Positions 22,207 through 35,888 are shown, numbered from the stretch's first letter. The stretch: DNA of 64,000 bases from Rhodamnia argentea (GCF_020921035.1 NC_063155.1:31737294-31801293), one strand, 5' to 3'. The notes: generated by a model from the sequence alone, not told the origin. Numbers and translations are program-made.

Positions 22207-25200
22207 TTTACGATCACTTGTTGTTTGGTCGGCACCGGTGGACAAGATGCATCTTCTGTGTAAGGATGATGGGTTTCTTTTTCCACCTGCGTCTTCCCTT
22301 TTCTCTCTTGTGATTTCATGATCCCAGCAGTCGATGTATACATATCTCGTATGGGTCTGCTCTTCCTCTCTGATCAGGGACTAGGGTTCAGGAAAACTGA
22401 TTGCTTCTTCGTTTCTACCTTACTATCTTTCGGGGACTAGGTCTTCGGTTTTCTTGGAGGCTGCGGCGCGACCGGCTTCACTGGAGGGGAAGATCGAGAG
22501 GCCAGGTATAGGAAGTTGCCATCAGGCTATTTACTTCTAATTAAATGTTGAGTTTGTGTATTTAACTCTCTCATACTGATGACTCTTGCCAGCTTCATGT
22601 CTAAAGCTTGTTTTGCATGCATCGTCTCTAGTCATCCGCATGGCGTTGATCGTTTTGGACCCATTTCAAGGGCTAGCGCTATCCCATCCCATGGTGGATG
22701 AGTAAGTTTTACTCCTTCCTTCGTACCCAGATCTCTCTCTCTCTCTAAAAGAAGAAACCTTCACGGTTCTAGTGCTTTACTTTTATGTGGGTGTATATTC
22801 TAACGAAGGCCTCGCTACATGGTTTTTAGTTACTGCTGAATTGGTCCCCAAACTATGGATTACTACTCCATCTCCAGGTTAAATCTTTACTTTGTAATCT
22901 ATGCACGTTCCATATCTTTTGTTTTCGAGCCAGATGCACCTGCTTTTCTTTTTGTTCTCTAGCAGGGTTAGCTTCTGAGATGGTCGTCCTCTTTCTGTTC
23001 CCCCAGTTTTTTTTTTTAATTTTATTTTAACGAGGACATTATATGTCGACATAAGATCCTTTGTAATCAGTAAGTTTAGCTTGGACGAGTGTCCGGATCT
23101 TTTCTCAGGATATTTCCTTTCTTCGATGTGATCGGGTGTCTTGCTCTTCTGTATATCCGTGCAGAATGGTGCCATGTAACTTTATCGAATCCTACTTTAT
23201 TTCGCAATCTATTTCATCTGGTTTTCGACACTTGAGTATGAGAAATTGCTTTGTTTTTCAACTAGGTCTTTTATTGTTCTGACTCCCCCAATCTAATTTT
23301 TGGAGTTATAATGAGTCCGTCGCATTTCCATTTCTAGGGTTTTGTGCAGCTTTCCGAGACTCTCGTATGTCTTTTATCTTAGGAAGAGCATGTTTTTGGC
23401 TGTTAGATCTTGTCTCCTTGGATTTGCAATCTTATTAAATTATCTTCGTGCTTAGCTGGTTGGGCTGCTATGATATGACCTCGAAACCCTAGCCTGCAGC
23501 TGAAGCAGCTGAAATTAGAGTTGCAGGTTTAGGGTTTCAGGTCTGGTCGAGTTAAAACTATTGCAGGCTTTTTTTTTAATGAAGGACAGTAATTGCGGAT
23601 GTTGACTCACTCCCACTACCGTTCAAGTCATCCACTGTATATCTGTATTAATTTTTGAACGTGTTGATCCCATGTATACGCACCTATCATGATGGCGATC
23701 ATCATGGCTGCGTTGGAATTCAAATTTTTTGTTAATTCATACAGTTCCATCACGTATTTAGAGACTATCAGATGGAAGGGTTTATTTCAGGTCCTTCATG
23801 CAGCGGGTCAAAAATTGGCAACAAACCTCCTGTGTACAGACTGATAATGATGTTGAGGTTGACCTCTAATGAGTGTTGAAGCTAATTATTGACCACTCCT
23901 CCATGATTTTCAAGTGCAATGGGAATTATCCGGTTGGCCATTATCGTGCGGCCAAGCCAAGTGTATGGTTGGGTCGCACGATATTATATTCGGATCGAAA
24001 GTTCTGGGGTAATAACTTTAGGGTGCAAGTTGTGTCCTATATTTTGGAGACAAAGGAACACATTAATCTGTAACGCACGACTCATTACAGGCATATACTC
24101 TCTCTCTCGTGACAGCGTTTCACCTTTCAAGAATTCCATCTTCACGAAGATAGTGGTAGCTTTTATGTGCCCCAACAGAAACCACCACCATCAACCCCTC
24201 CGCCTCCTCTTTCGATCATTTCGTCGACACAATAACGTTTCCTGCCCTTCTTTACCTGATCAATCCATCTTCTTCTTCCTCTTCTTCCGACCCTCAATGT
24301 ATCGTATCGCATCGTCATGGCACCGACACCTATGCCTCTCTCTCCCCTTCTCTTTCTTTTCTTTTCTTGTACTGTACATATATTGTATTTTTTATGTGGA
24401 TTGTCTTGTTATAAACCGAATCCAACAACAATTATTAGTTTCCTTGATGCGTTTGACCAGCGACGATGCTAGGAATCACGTACTTTTAAATAACAATTTC
24501 TTTCTGTGTTACGTGCTCGACTTTTCAACTCTGAATAATAAGGAATGGAGTACGTAAGCTGTATTTGGCGTTCTTTTCCTTAATCCGAACCCACCTGAAT
24601 AACAATTGTAGCTTCATTCGCGCACTTGACCAACTATTATTACAGTTCACGTTTTCCGAATGAGTAAACGTTAGAATACCCATTCGACAAAGCATGCCAT
24701 GGATAACTTCGTTCTGGTTTGATCATAGTCTGCCAAAACACGACTGTAAGCACGCTTGGTTCGGGACACGATTTCACTAATCCGAATGCACTCACGATGA
24801 CAACCAGCTTCCAGCTTCTTGGCCAGCGAATTCAAGCATATTTCCAAATGAAAATAGCAATACAAGAAGCTACGAATAAAAAGCATAAAACTGCTACTGA
24901 AAGTATCTCTTTGATTATCCAATTGAGACACTTTTCAAATATCTTTTAAGGAAAGAGCAGCAGGTACTGGCACAGCCCTTTTCAGAGAGTATAAATGGGG
25001 GCATTAACTGAAGCATCAGGTATGTGAAGAAGAGGATTTTGAAGGAATGAAGATGTCGTGCCTGAATCTCCACCTCCACCTCCGTCAAGGTGGTCCAACT
25101 TCCATTAACTTATACAGACTGAAGCAACATAAAACCGTGGGCCCATTGGGCCCTCGGCTCCATAATGACCCCTTTTTTTATTTTTATATTTATTTTTGCC

Positions 25201-26376
25201 TTTAATTCCCAAACTTTATTTCATACCCTGCCAATGTGGCGGCGCCGATTTAGCTGCACCCTCCTTCAATGGCTTTCCCACAATTTTTTGATCGAGTCCT
25301 TCACCTTGTACATATTTTCAAATCGAGTCTCTCCGGCATAAAATTCGACCAAATTCCGATGATGCGGTAATTCTAATGCAGATATCATCCACGTTGATGC
25401 GTGTGAAAAAATGTAGCTAGTGCAAACAATATCATAAATATGTTCTCGATGAGTCTTAGCCAATGTAGAGGCTAGTGTAGCCGTTCCGTATTGGAAAATT
25501 TCTATGCTCATCATGGTATGATGTCGTTCGATGGCAACATCAATGGGATTTAGTTAGATTTGGTCTAAGAGGTGCTTGATTAAAAAAATTTATAAAAGCC
25601 GAATGACTTGATTAGACAAAATTGAAGATTGAAAGACTTCGTCAGATCAAAGGCGATGAAGCACATGGACAAAAAATAGAAACTCCTTCTTTTGTTTTGA
25701 TTTGGGTTAGGACAGGGCATCCAGCCTAGTGTATATCATTAATCCACGACATGTAACGTAACGGACAAATTTGCAATGTCGAGCGAATCTAATTAATGAA
25801 TCAGTCGAATTGTCTCAATGCGCGTCCCATTTATTGATCAGCCGACTTGTGAGATGAGACAAAAAGGTTAAACTAATTGATCTAATAAGAGATTAAACTA
25901 ATTTGATGATTGTTTTTGCATGACGTGACGATAACACATGCAAAGTAAATCGACAGCGAAATAGTAGTGAAGGCATTCTTTCTTCTCCTTTTTATAGCAA
26001 AGGTCTTTTGCCACGCGGCTTCCGGGGCTTAACCCCAGCGCAACCGACTTCCAACTTTCCACAAGTTTAGTTAAGACGGTTATACTGGGGAATTTGTTCA
26101 GTGGTTGACCAATTAGCTCCCCGTCTCTCGCTTGGCATCGTCCAGATCGAAGCAAAACCAAAACTTTGCTACTGCAACCGAAAGCGGAGTCGAAACTGGC
26201 AAGTAACATGTCCACCGATTTTGAAGCTCCAACAGAACAGAATGATGACTCCTATTGCCTGAATCTGCATCTCCAACAAATTTTGGCCGCGATGACTCTC
26301 CGCATCTCGGATGCTCGGTGCTTGCTGCTCGGCCGATCGTTTTTATCATGGTCTTGAGCCAGGAAAATTAGGCAGC
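22207..26376. other. MIR390 downstream transcript region and intergenic DNA
   Basis: The first 1-2 kb probably contain the rest of the MIR390 primary transcript; candidate splice sites exist but cannot be chosen without RNA data. Short frames (such as 23919-24557 + and 25898-26215 -) show no recognised domain. No other gene was found before the CHX start. Confidence 0.4.
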
Positions 26377-29079
26377 ATGCCGATTCTGAAGGTACTCATG
26401 CCTCCCCCTGCCATGAACATTGCCCACGTAAGTCGTGATGTCCATCTCCCACCACCGCCCAGCCATGGCAACACGGATTTCCTAACCAAGTGCGTCAAGA
26501 CTTCCAGGGACGATTTCTTCGGCGTCTCCTTTGACGAGACCGCTGAGAATAACTTATTCTCTCATGTACTCTTGGAAGTGTCATTCGTCATCGTGGTCTC
26601 TCGGGTTATCCGATTTCTCCTCAAGCCTCTTCGTCAGCCTAGAATTGTCTCGGAGATCCTTGTGAGTATTTCGCCTCTACCGACTTATTATATGTTTCTG
26701 TGATTTAACGCCTTGCGGGGGCATTGCAATTCAAGGAACAGATACAATGATTAAATGGACCCAAAGCGATTCTCACTTTGATTTTTCGTTTTCTTATTTA
26801 TGTCTCCTCCTTACTCTGAAGGGTGGAGTGATCGTTGGACCCTCCGTTCTGAGCCACAATCGCAAGTTCATAAGATATGTGTATCCAGATAGTGCGAATT
26901 TTGTGGTCCGAAACGTCGGCACAATAGCTTTCATGTATTTCCTCTTCATGGCGGGCGTGAGAACGGATATGACCATGGTGAGGAGGTCGGCGAAGAAACA
27001 CGTGTACATAGCATTGACATGCGTGTTCGTTCCCTCGTTCGTAGTGATAGCAGTTGGTCTGATCATGCAGCGGTCCATCAACCATGCTTATGGAAATCCG
27101 TATGCCCTCGGAGTCCTTGGTTCATCCACTGCCATAACGGCATTCCCCGTTCTGTATCCCATCCTCAAGGAACTGAATCTTCTGAATTCTGAGATTGGAC
27201 GCCTGGCCTTATCATCTTCAATAGTTGGGGATATGATAGGAATCGTCGCTATCATTATATTTGAAGCAGCTGTCCAAGCGAAAGCCGGTTCCATCGCTGG
27301 CTTCTGGTGCTTGGCTACAACGGTCGGATTGATGGCCATCATGTTCTTCGGCATTCGGCCTGCATTTGCTTGGATCATTCGAAATACCCCAGAAGGCCAG
27401 CCCGTTGACCAAACTTACATCATAGCGATCCTTGTGGCGGTATTGCTTACGGGGTTTTTGACCGACTTCATAGGCGTGGCCATCGCTAACGGGCCTTTGT
27501 GGCTGGGGTTGATGATTCCTGATGGGCCCCCGCTCGGGACAACGTTGGTGGAGAGGAGCGACACGATAATCATGGAGCTTCTTATGCCATTTTCCTTCAT
27601 GTACATCGGCCAGTCCACGGACTTGGTCGCGATGGGGAAGGCGTGGTCGAGCCTGAAACCAGTGTGTGCCATTGTTGCAATTGGGCACTTAACCAAAGTG
27701 GTGACAAGTCTTTTGGCCGGTCTCCTAATCGACATGCCCGTCGCGGATGGTCTTGCCCTTGGCCTCATCTTGACCCTCAGGGGTCAGGTTGATCTCTTGC
27801 TGTTCATTCATTGGTTGGAGAAAAAGGTACGCGTCGCATACGAGAACTTCGTCTAATTTATTCGCGAGTATAATATGCACATCAATCTTAACTTTTGTCT
27901 GTGGCCGGATTCCCAAATGAAATGCAGGTCATAGAGCCGCAGGTGTACACGATGATGGTGATGGTTTCGGTGATGGTCAGTGCAATATCGACACCATTGA
28001 TCGGCATTCTGTACGACCCCACAAAGCCTTACATGGTGAACCGAAGGCGAACCATCCAACACACACCTCCATCCACGGAGCTCGGCGTAGTGGTTAAAAT
28101 CCACGACGAAGAAGATACCGCCAGGTTCATCAACTTCATAGACGCCTCCAATCCTACCATGAGCAATCCGATCTCAATCTATGGTCTGCACATCGTGCAG
28201 TTGGTCGGTCGCGGGTACCCTAGGCTCATCGACCACGGGAAGCTGGCGCAGTATTCTAAGTACGCCATCTACGAGACCATCCACCAAGCCATGAAAGTGT
28301 ACCAGGAAAGCAAGAGCGAGTGCATCAGCTACCAGGCCTACACGGCCCTGTCCCCGAAGCGAACCATGTATCGAGATGTATGTGAGATCGCCCTCAATAA
28401 CAGGGCTACTTTGATCCTGCTCCCATACCACAAAAATCTCCCACGGAACCACCATGGAACTGTGCTTGTGAGTGACGTGTTGGCCAACGCACCATGCTCG
28501 GTGGGCATCCTCTTGGACAAGGGCCACTGTGGAAGCAACTCGATGCGGATGCCGGTGCCCATGGTCAGCCCTTCGGACATCCAAGCACAGTCCCACCAAT
28601 TAGTGGTCCTATTTTTAGGGGGCGCGGATGCTCGAGAAGCGCTGTATTACGCAGATCGAATGGTGGGGAATGTGAACGTGCGTCTCTCGGTGATCCGATT
28701 CCTTGCCCACAACGGGGAAGGGGATGATGAGATGGAGAAGAAGCTGGACGACGGGGTGGTGACCTGGTTTTGGATGAAGAACGAGGTGAACAGGAGGGTA
28801 AACTACAGGGAGGTGGAGGTGAGAAACGGGGAAGAAACGGTGGCCACCGTGCACGCGATGAACGACAACACGTTCGATCTGTGGATCGTGGGGAGGAAGC
28901 AGGGCATAAACCCGGTGCTGCTGCAAGGGTTGACGGCTTGGAGCGAGAACAGTGAGCTGGGAGTGATAGGCGAGTACGTGTCGTCCATGGATTGTGATGC
29001 GGCAGCTTCGGTGCTAGTGGTCCAACAACAAGTTCTGAGGGAGCAGAGGCATTGGCTTCGGCGTTTTGGGGTGATGTAA
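26377..29079 (+). CDS. CHX-family cation/H+ antiporter
   Basis: Three exons, 26377-26661, 26822-27826 and 27928-29079, all phase 0 with GT-AG introns, encode 813 residues, the usual CHX length. Residues 1-95 hold the cytosolic head and first membrane segment (LKPLRQPRIVSEIL). Exon 2 is the CPA2 exchanger core, with GGVIVGPSVL, TAITAFPVLYPILKELNLL and ALSSSIVGDMIG, which contains the conserved TM Asp (about D232). Exon 3 is the last membrane segment (STPLIGILYDPTKPY) and the hydrophilic C-terminal domain (VVVKIHDEEDTARFINF, ASNPTMSNPISIYGLH). CHX proteins move K+/Na+ against protons at plasma or endomembranes, often in pollen. It sits in the CHX3/4/15-like group by feel only. An in-frame upstream ATG (26311) would add 22 residues. 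No disabling lesion is seen. Confidence 0.9.
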
Positions 29080-29901
29080 CAGAACCTTAGGAACAGAGCG
29101 TCTGTAGCTGTAGAGTCCAGTTTTGCCTTAGGATAGGTGTTAGGAAACCAGGAAAAAAAAAGAAAAAGAAATAACATCCAAGCGGAAGAAGCATTACGAT
29201 GGGTCTTCGTTTCATATGTGGAACTGGAAGAGATGGTTGCTCGAAACATCATGGGATGGATAGGTCTGGGTTGGTCAAAAGTGCTGAAATTTTGCAAATC
29301 CATGTTCGATGATCCTTACAATTTTTCTTCATGAGTGTGAGATGTAAGACAGACATCCGCTTTTACGAGAACCTTTCCTTTGGGGTGGGAGTGCCATGGC
29401 CTAACGAACGGTAATCGAGTTTATTATGCACACGAGTGCGAAGAAATATCATTCAATGAACGACGCGTGGCACCTGGGTCCGCGATGGGACGAACACAGA
29501 GAGCATTGACCCCCGTTTGGCTTTCTTCTTCTGTTTTTTTTGGTTGGGATAATTTCTGCCATAAATAAATATATATATACAAAAAAAAAAAAAAAGGAAA
29601 AGCGCGGGTGCTCCTTTTTGGGGCTTTGGGGGACAAATTGGGTCTTCAAATGACGATGGCTCCTTCTTTTGGGCTCAAATAGTTCCAACTTTAAGGCCCA
29701 TTCTGTCTCCCTCCCGGTCCCATCCTCTCTCTCTTTCTTCTCTCTAGAAGAGAAGAGAAGCGAAGTGAAATTGATTGAGAAGCAGAGGCGAAGGAGCGAA
29801 TTAGGCGGGCGGCATTTCTCAAATCCATCCATCCATCAGAGCCCTCCTGATTGCCCACACCATCAATCACGGTCGCCGCTGGTGCTCTCAGCTCTCCAAC
29901 C
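29080..29901. other. CHX 3' end and SWC6 promoter/5' UTR
   Basis: No gene. An A tract lies at about 29580-29595. C/T-rich sequence from about 29700 to 29860 probably belongs to the SWC6 5' UTR. Confidence 0.35.
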
Positions 29902-31738
29902 ATGGAAGATGAGTCCTTGAACCCACTCCGTCGCATGTCCAGCCGGACTCGCAAGGTCGCTCCTAAAATGGTTGCTGCCCTCACCAGCAGCGACAATCGA
30001 ACTCAGGTCTGGCTCTCCCTCCCTCTCTCACGTCATACCTTTGATTTTGAGCTCACAACACCAAAAACCGGGGACGGTTCAGAGTTTCTCTCTCTAACTT
30101 GGAATCCCCTTTTTCGCCTTCAGGCCGTGCTCGCTCGACTTGAAGCTTTGGAGAACGACAATGCTGGAACCGAAGTGGGAGATCTTATTGACGACGACGA
30201 CGCTTCCCTGGACGACGAAGACGACGACGGTACTTTTCAATTTCTGGCCCGTGTAGCATAGCCACCTTTCTGTACCCAATTATCTTCCTGCCTTCTCTTT
30301 GACCTCCTATATCTTTATTGAAATCTCTCTCATTAGCCCAATGTTGCTGGCAAGAGAGTGTGATAATAATGTGGCTCTTTCTTCTGGATGCTAGGCTGTT
30401 AGGCTGTTCAATTGTGCTTCTTGATCCAGGTATCTAATTCACAGCTCTAGCTCTGCACTCGAGCTAAAAGCATTCCCCTTTTATCCTTGTTACCATCGTT
30501 TATGTCCATATTAACTTAGGGTTCCAAGTGACCGGATATCTCTCTCTTTTATGAAGTTGATTCTGAGTAGTTCGGCTAAATTTTCAAGGTTCTGATGCTC
30601 TCGTTTGTGTAGAGTGTTCCACTACATCCATTTATAACCAGCCCAGGTGAAAATATCTGGACCGGCTCTTGCCTCCCTCATTCTTTCAACATCCTCGCCC
30701 CAAATCAAACCAATGATGAGTACCGCCTGCATTGTCAAGATTACCCTACCCCTACTCATCTATAAATCGCCAGACTTTGGGTGGCTTGTGTTATTTCGCG
30801 CCTCTCCTTGTATCTGTTCCTTTCAGTGATCATGAGTTAAGCGAAGTACATAGGACAAGTGTTCTTGGCTGGGCTAAGGAAAATTAGTCTTTAAATATGG
30901 GAGAAATTGTGTAGGAACTTCCACCCAAGACCACCTGCCTCCACACTGCGAGAAGCCGCCTGAATGACCATACTTACGTATTGGTCCGTTTCTGTCATTT
31001 TGATTGCTCTTGATGTTCTTGTCATGTCCACCCTGTTTGTGGAGTAATGCTTCTGCTTTTGTTCCCTATGATGATTATAAGGATCGATGCCTTTTTCTTC
31101 CTCCTTGACTGGTAGATGAAATTGGTCACTCTGTCGTGCAATAGTTCATTGGAAAGCATTAAGGGGGATATGTCGAATGTGTTTTTCTTCGTCAGGTCTT
31201 TAAGCGAGACCTTGCGAGGAAAGCCATCGTTTGGAATTGATCGTGCATGGTGGCTTTATGTGCATTAATACATGCAGGTGCATGTTAAAAACTATTTGCC
31301 TTCTTGGACTTTCGGCCTCAGGTTATATGCACAAAAAGCAATCCAAGAGCACAAAACGTAAGACACGTCAAGCGAAAGCTCTTGAAAATGCCAGGAAAGC
31401 TCCTAGAACATTCATTGAGCTACTGCATGAGGTATAAGATTGAGGCAGATGCTTTTCCTTTTGGCTATTATCTTACGAGTTAGACGCCTTTTTTTTTTTT
31501 TTTAAAACTCATGACAACGTCCTTCTGAATACAGGCAAACCTTGAATCCTTGCCTCCTCATATTCCCTCATACTCAAGGGCAGCGGTTGGTCCTCCAAGT
31601 TCTACCTCTCGTCGCCATTTTTGCACTGTTTGTGGGTTCACTGCCACTTATACATGTGTGAGGTGTGGGATGCGTTTCTGTTGTCGCCGATGCCAGAACA
31701 TACATAACGATACCCGTTGTCTTAAATTTGTGGCCTGA
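29902..31738 (+). CDS. SWC6: SWR1 complex subunit 6 (HIT-type zinc finger)
   Basis: Four exons, 29902-30006, 30124-30229, 31322-31431 and 31535-31738, splice in phases 0, 1 and 0 to give 174 residues. Arabidopsis SWC6/SEF is about 171. The protein begins MEDESLNPLRRMSSRTRKV, then a Leu-rich helix (AVLARLEALEND), an acidic run (DDDDASLDDEDDD), a Lys-rich segment (KQSKSTKRKTRQAKALE) and IELLHEANLESLPPHIPSY. It ends with a HIT zinc finger (about residues 137-169: CTVCGFTATYTCVRCG, CCRRCQNIHNDTRC). SWC6 is a subunit of the SWR1 remodeller that deposits H2A.Z and, with PIE1 and ARP6, maintains FLC and flowering time. It is convergent with the laccase downstream. Confidence 0.92.
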
Positions 31739-32507
31739 TTAGCTAGGAAACTGTTGGCAAGTTCTTGCACTGAGCAGAGGACCTGCTCTTAATCCTGATA
31801 GTTGCACGGCAGGGTCATATGCAAAATTATCTCCTTTGTAGGCGTTTTTGTAACTAATGTATCTTTTAAGTTGGATGTGATTAGCACGAGTATCTGGTTG
31901 TCTGGTGCCACGAGGACTGTGAATGGTAGATGATGCTTTTTGTTATATAGATCCAGGGGATAAATTCTCTCTGGATAACATCATTTGCTTCATATAGTCA
32001 GCAGTGAAAGCTTGCTACTGGTAGTACTTGCCTCTGGACAGGCGGCACAGGCCAAATGTTTTCTGTGCTTTGTCTATCTGTGTACATATGCCAACCCCAA
32101 CTAGTTTGGGATAAAAGTGATGTTGATGTTGATGTTGATGTCTATCTGTGTATATATCAGGCGCCTGCCGGTAAGTCTGCACTCAACCGTATACTCTTTA
32201 AGGAATGACAATCTTGGAATATAATCACCGATATTGGTTGTACGCTTTTCTTTTCCAAATGGAATCCACTACAATCGGAACTATGCCAAATCGGCTGTTT
32301 GATGGAACATCACAACTTTCTAACTAATCTGATTAACATCAAATCACAGGAAAAAACAATGACGACAAATCTGGGAGAAAAATCAATCATAGCACGTGAT
32401 GACTGGATTCGAGACATCCACACATCCTGGAACTTTTGTAAGTTAAGCCGGCAATTGGTTTGACATCCACAAATCCTGGAATTTTTGAAGTTTAACCCAC
32501 AATTGGT
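31739..32507. other. Convergent 3' intergenic region
   Basis: Lies between the stop codons of SWC6 (+) and the laccase (-) and contains both 3' UTRs. The only recognised feature is the short LINE tail insertion at 32085-32138. Confidence 0.5.
32085..32138 (+). mobile_element. 54-bp 3' tail of an RTE-type LINE, with TSD
   Basis: The perfect 14-bp direct repeat tgtctatctgtgta (32071-32084 and 32139-32152) brackets 54 bp. The insert reads catatgccaaccccaactag, then tttgggataaaag, then a (tgatgt)n tail. The same words end the LINE fragment in SNX2 (59657-59704: gccgaccccaattag, tttggaataaagg, gatgtt repeats). It is a severely 5'-truncated retroposition product, all tail. Confidence 0.85.
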
Positions 32508-34794
32508 TTAACAGCGAGGTAGATCTAGTGGGGGTGGTATTACGGATTGCAACTCTCCAACACCGTTCTCCACCAGGAAAGACATGGCCAGACCCCAGAC
32601 CAGATGAGAGTCAATGTGACAATGCATCAGCCACACTCCTGTAAGAACAACACAGGAAATAGAAATGGTCAAATATGAGGTTGCGTTGTCATTTTGCACT
32701 TGTTTTTTCTCTACTTTTTTGGATTCATTCATATTGGTTGTTTCATTTATTTCACCTGGATTATCGGCCACAAATCTGATCGCCACCCAACCACCTGGAG
32801 GTGTTCCAATCGTATTCCTCACTGGGGGATCGATAAGATTGAACTTGGCCGGATCATTTCTTGGATTGAAGTTCCCAAATCCCGCCCCAATCACCGCGAA
32901 GGAATATCCATGAAGATGTATTGGGTGATCTTCTGTTGAAACGATGCTTGTATCTTGCAATATAATTTGTACCCTGGAACCAAATTTTAGCTTGTAAAGC
33001 TTAGTTGCTTTTACGGGTTGCCATAGGCCCCGACTCACGTTACCGGTGTAATCGAATTGAATTGGAGGAACGGGTGGAAAATCTGTTGTGAAGACTCCAG
33101 GAATTCCTTGATAGTAGGCTTGCATCAAGGAATTTGTTCTAGGAAAAACAAAAGAAACGTTGTTCATGCTGGCAGCGAACCGAGTCCCATTGGGACCTTG
33201 ACATCGAGGGCTATTAGGATTGGAGCAATTGATAAGTCCTAATCCTACAGTGAAAAATAGGTTTTCGTCAATTTGAGTTGGGACTTTGATCTTCCAAGGA
33301 CTCCTCAAGCTCGAAGTAAATGCAGTTGCAGTGGCTGTATCATTATAGGCAGGAAGTCGTGGGAGAATTGGCCTAGAGGATTGTCCCTTCCCACTACTAC
33401 CAGACGCCAATATGTATTGGAGAATTGCTGTGGTGGTGGTGTTATCAAAGGCAGCATTTTGAGCAGTTTGGTAGGCTCGTGCTGCCATGTAATAACGACC
33501 CGCGGCTTGGTTAGCTGTAATGAGCACGTTGGTGGTTTGCCCGGGTCCTATCATAATGACATTGGTTGCGAAAGGCCTGGTGTAGGCGGCATCGACGCCC
33601 ACGACCGTCATTTGATGGTTTGCGACGGAGAAGAAGAGTTCTTGATTGAGTGCAGCATTGATGATCCTCAAGAGAATTGTCTCCCCTGGCAACACTGGAA
33701 ATACAGCAGTTCCTGCATTTTCTATGCATGGTCAAAAATTTCTCAATTTCACAAAGCCAATGATCTTGAATTAGAGCAATGAAGGGGTTCGAATGGGACT
33801 AACCTTTGCTAGAGCATCTGTACAGATCTCCAGGTTGACCGTTGATTGTATACGCGTCAGATACGTTTGGAGCAGCGCCTGTGAATAATGCTTGCTTAAG
33901 CACATCCATTGGGTTTCCGTCCCACCATTCACCTGTCCAAGGACGCAAATAAAACCGATCATTTCATTGCTCGAAATTAGACAGAGATGTAATCGACTGT
34001 ATCCTGATACAGATTGCCATGGAACTATCAAGATTTTACCTAGAAGTATAGGGAATTCTCGCTTGGGCATTGGGAAAGGATAATGCAAACCCCATCTAGG
34101 AAAGATTATGAGAGCTCCATAAACGGTGGCCCTAAGCCATTTGCTGTGAGCATGCCACCACAGTGTTCCCTCCTGACTTTGGATGGTGAACCGGTATGTA
34201 TATGTTCCTCCAGGTTGGATGGGGCATTGCGTCACATATTCAGGTCCGTCTGCCCATGGGTTTCGTAATTGACGAATTCCATGCCTAATGGTCAGACAAG
34301 TCAGGAGAGAAGTTATTCGAGTAGAAGAAGTTCCGTCCTTCCGAAGATTTACTGTATGCATGAAGTGTGCCAAATGGAGCAGTTTAATTGTAGCCTCTTT
34401 GCTATAGATTACCAATGCAGAGTGACGTTGTATCTGGCCCGGTTTATGGCTGTGATGACAAGAGAATCTCCATCTCTTACTGCCAGTGTTGGCCCTGGGA
34501 ATTGGCCATTGACTGTGATAGTGCTGTGGGTTCTGCATAGTCTCTTCACTGGCCTAGCTTGGATCTGTAACAATGCAATCAATCAAACAAGTTGACGAAA
34601 AAAGGTTGTTAGCACAAAGCCTGTCATCTTGAACAAGTTCATAAAAATGCAGACAACATGTGGAGATCAAATAGAGATACCACAAACTCGTGGTAGTGAA
34701 CTTCGCCCGCCGGGAAAGAAACCGAGGACACAAGTAGTGTCACAAACAAAAGGCAAGAACACATCCAGAAGTTAGCAAGCTTTTGAGGGTCCAT
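32508..34794 (-). CDS. Laccase (secreted multicopper oxidase)
   Basis: Six exons: 34681-34794, 34413-34564, 34040-34284, 33804-33932, 32756-33712 and 32508-32638. Exons 2-4 are 152, 245 and 129 nt, the invariant sizes of plant laccases, and the protein is 575 residues, the normal length. The N-terminus has a hydrophobic signal peptide ([18 protein letters not shown]). All copper-ligand motifs are present: HWHG (split by intron 2), [16 protein letters not shown] and HCHIDSH, with Leu at the T1 axial site (HLVWGLAM). It should oxidise phenolics such as monolignols or flavonoids in the apoplast using O2. The ATG at 34794 directly precedes the signal peptide and sits 67 bp below a TATA box. The subfamily was not determined. 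Confidence 0.93.
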
Positions 34795-34860
34795 GGCTCT
34801 TATCAGAAAAGGCTTGAACTTGATGTGGGTATGCATCGAACTGATCAGGAGGACCCTCCT

Positions 34861-34867
34861 ATTTATA
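34861..34867 (-). promoter_or_regulatory. TATA box of the laccase gene
   Basis: Read on the minus strand, TATAAAT in the context gatgtataaatagg, 67-73 bp upstream of the ATG. This predicts a 5' UTR of about 35-40 nt. Confidence 0.6.
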
Positions 34868-34869
34868 CA

Positions 34870-35879
34870 TCATTTTGGGAGGGAAAGGATTGCCTACTGA
34901 CCTTATTCTTTACTACAACTTCACAAGTCAGTAGTCTAAGCATAAAAAATAAAAAAAAAAAGCGTTAGCAAAATTAGGTTTTCGAGTCAGCAGCGAAGCT
35001 TATAGATCGAAGGACATTTAGTCCAACCGCAAAGAGGATTTGTTACACCCACTATAGCCCCATCAATTGTCACTAAAAGGGAAGAGATTCTGCGCTTTGG
35101 GGATGACGAACTTCGTTTTCTCACATTAAGACTTTCGTGGCTGGGGCAGGTGCAGAGATTTGATTATGCTCTCCTCTTCAGGTCAGTAAAACCACCCTAC
35201 CATTCCCTGTGAGTGGGAGATAACTAAAATGTTGGTTTCTCTAATCTCATTATTCAATTTATTAAAAGCTAAGGTTAAGGAACTCGTCTGACATTTGACA
35301 TCAACTGTTAGCTCAACGATTTAACCGCGCGTGGACCCTATCTGCGAGTTTCTTCAAATTGTTCTCTCTTTTTGGCGCTTTGGGCTGGAGTAATCTTTAC
35401 TGTAAGACAGCGGGTGCAGGTTCAGCTCTTGATCGGGTTCGGTCAACAAAGCAAGAGCAAAATGTATATTTATGCCTACCAAGTTCTGTGGCGATGATGA
35501 AGGTGTCAAAAAGAAATCACAGCTTAAATAGATATACACATTAAGAAGAGTGATCATAAGAAGAGTGATCATCATGATCACATCACTTAATCAGTCAAGA
35601 GTAAACCTAGTATTGTTCCTCATGAATTAGTCTGCATATACTGGTCCGGTCGACTGAACACCCCCTCACTTGAAATAAACAAAAAGCTCAACAGCCAACT
35701 TACGCAGCGCCAAAAGTGAAATTACCCCCTTTGGTTGTTTTAGTCTGAGAATTAACAATCCATACTTGTCATAGAAATAGCAAGTTAATACGCAAGAATC
35801 CCGACGGTTCTTGTACGAGGAACGGAGTAGCCTGCCAGTGCCACCTTGAGTTTATCCAAGATATGGACATTTAATGTTA
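34870..35879. other. Laccase upstream region, no gene seen
   Basis: AT-rich upstream and intergenic DNA. No other coding exon or RNA gene was recognised. Confidence 0.35.
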
Positions 35880-35888
35880 TGACGTGGC

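Noticed and set aside
23919-24557. 212-codon + strand frame downstream of MIR390
   Set aside because: Rich in Phe/Arg/Ser/His with pyrimidine-rich codons and no domain. More likely non-coding transcript or intergenic DNA.
27088-27768. Long minus-strand frames within the CHX gene
   Set aside because: Antisense shadows of CHX exon 2; no conserved domain.
33273-33782. 169-codon + strand frame within the laccase
   Set aside because: Antisense to laccase exon 5, whose minus-strand product is unambiguous.
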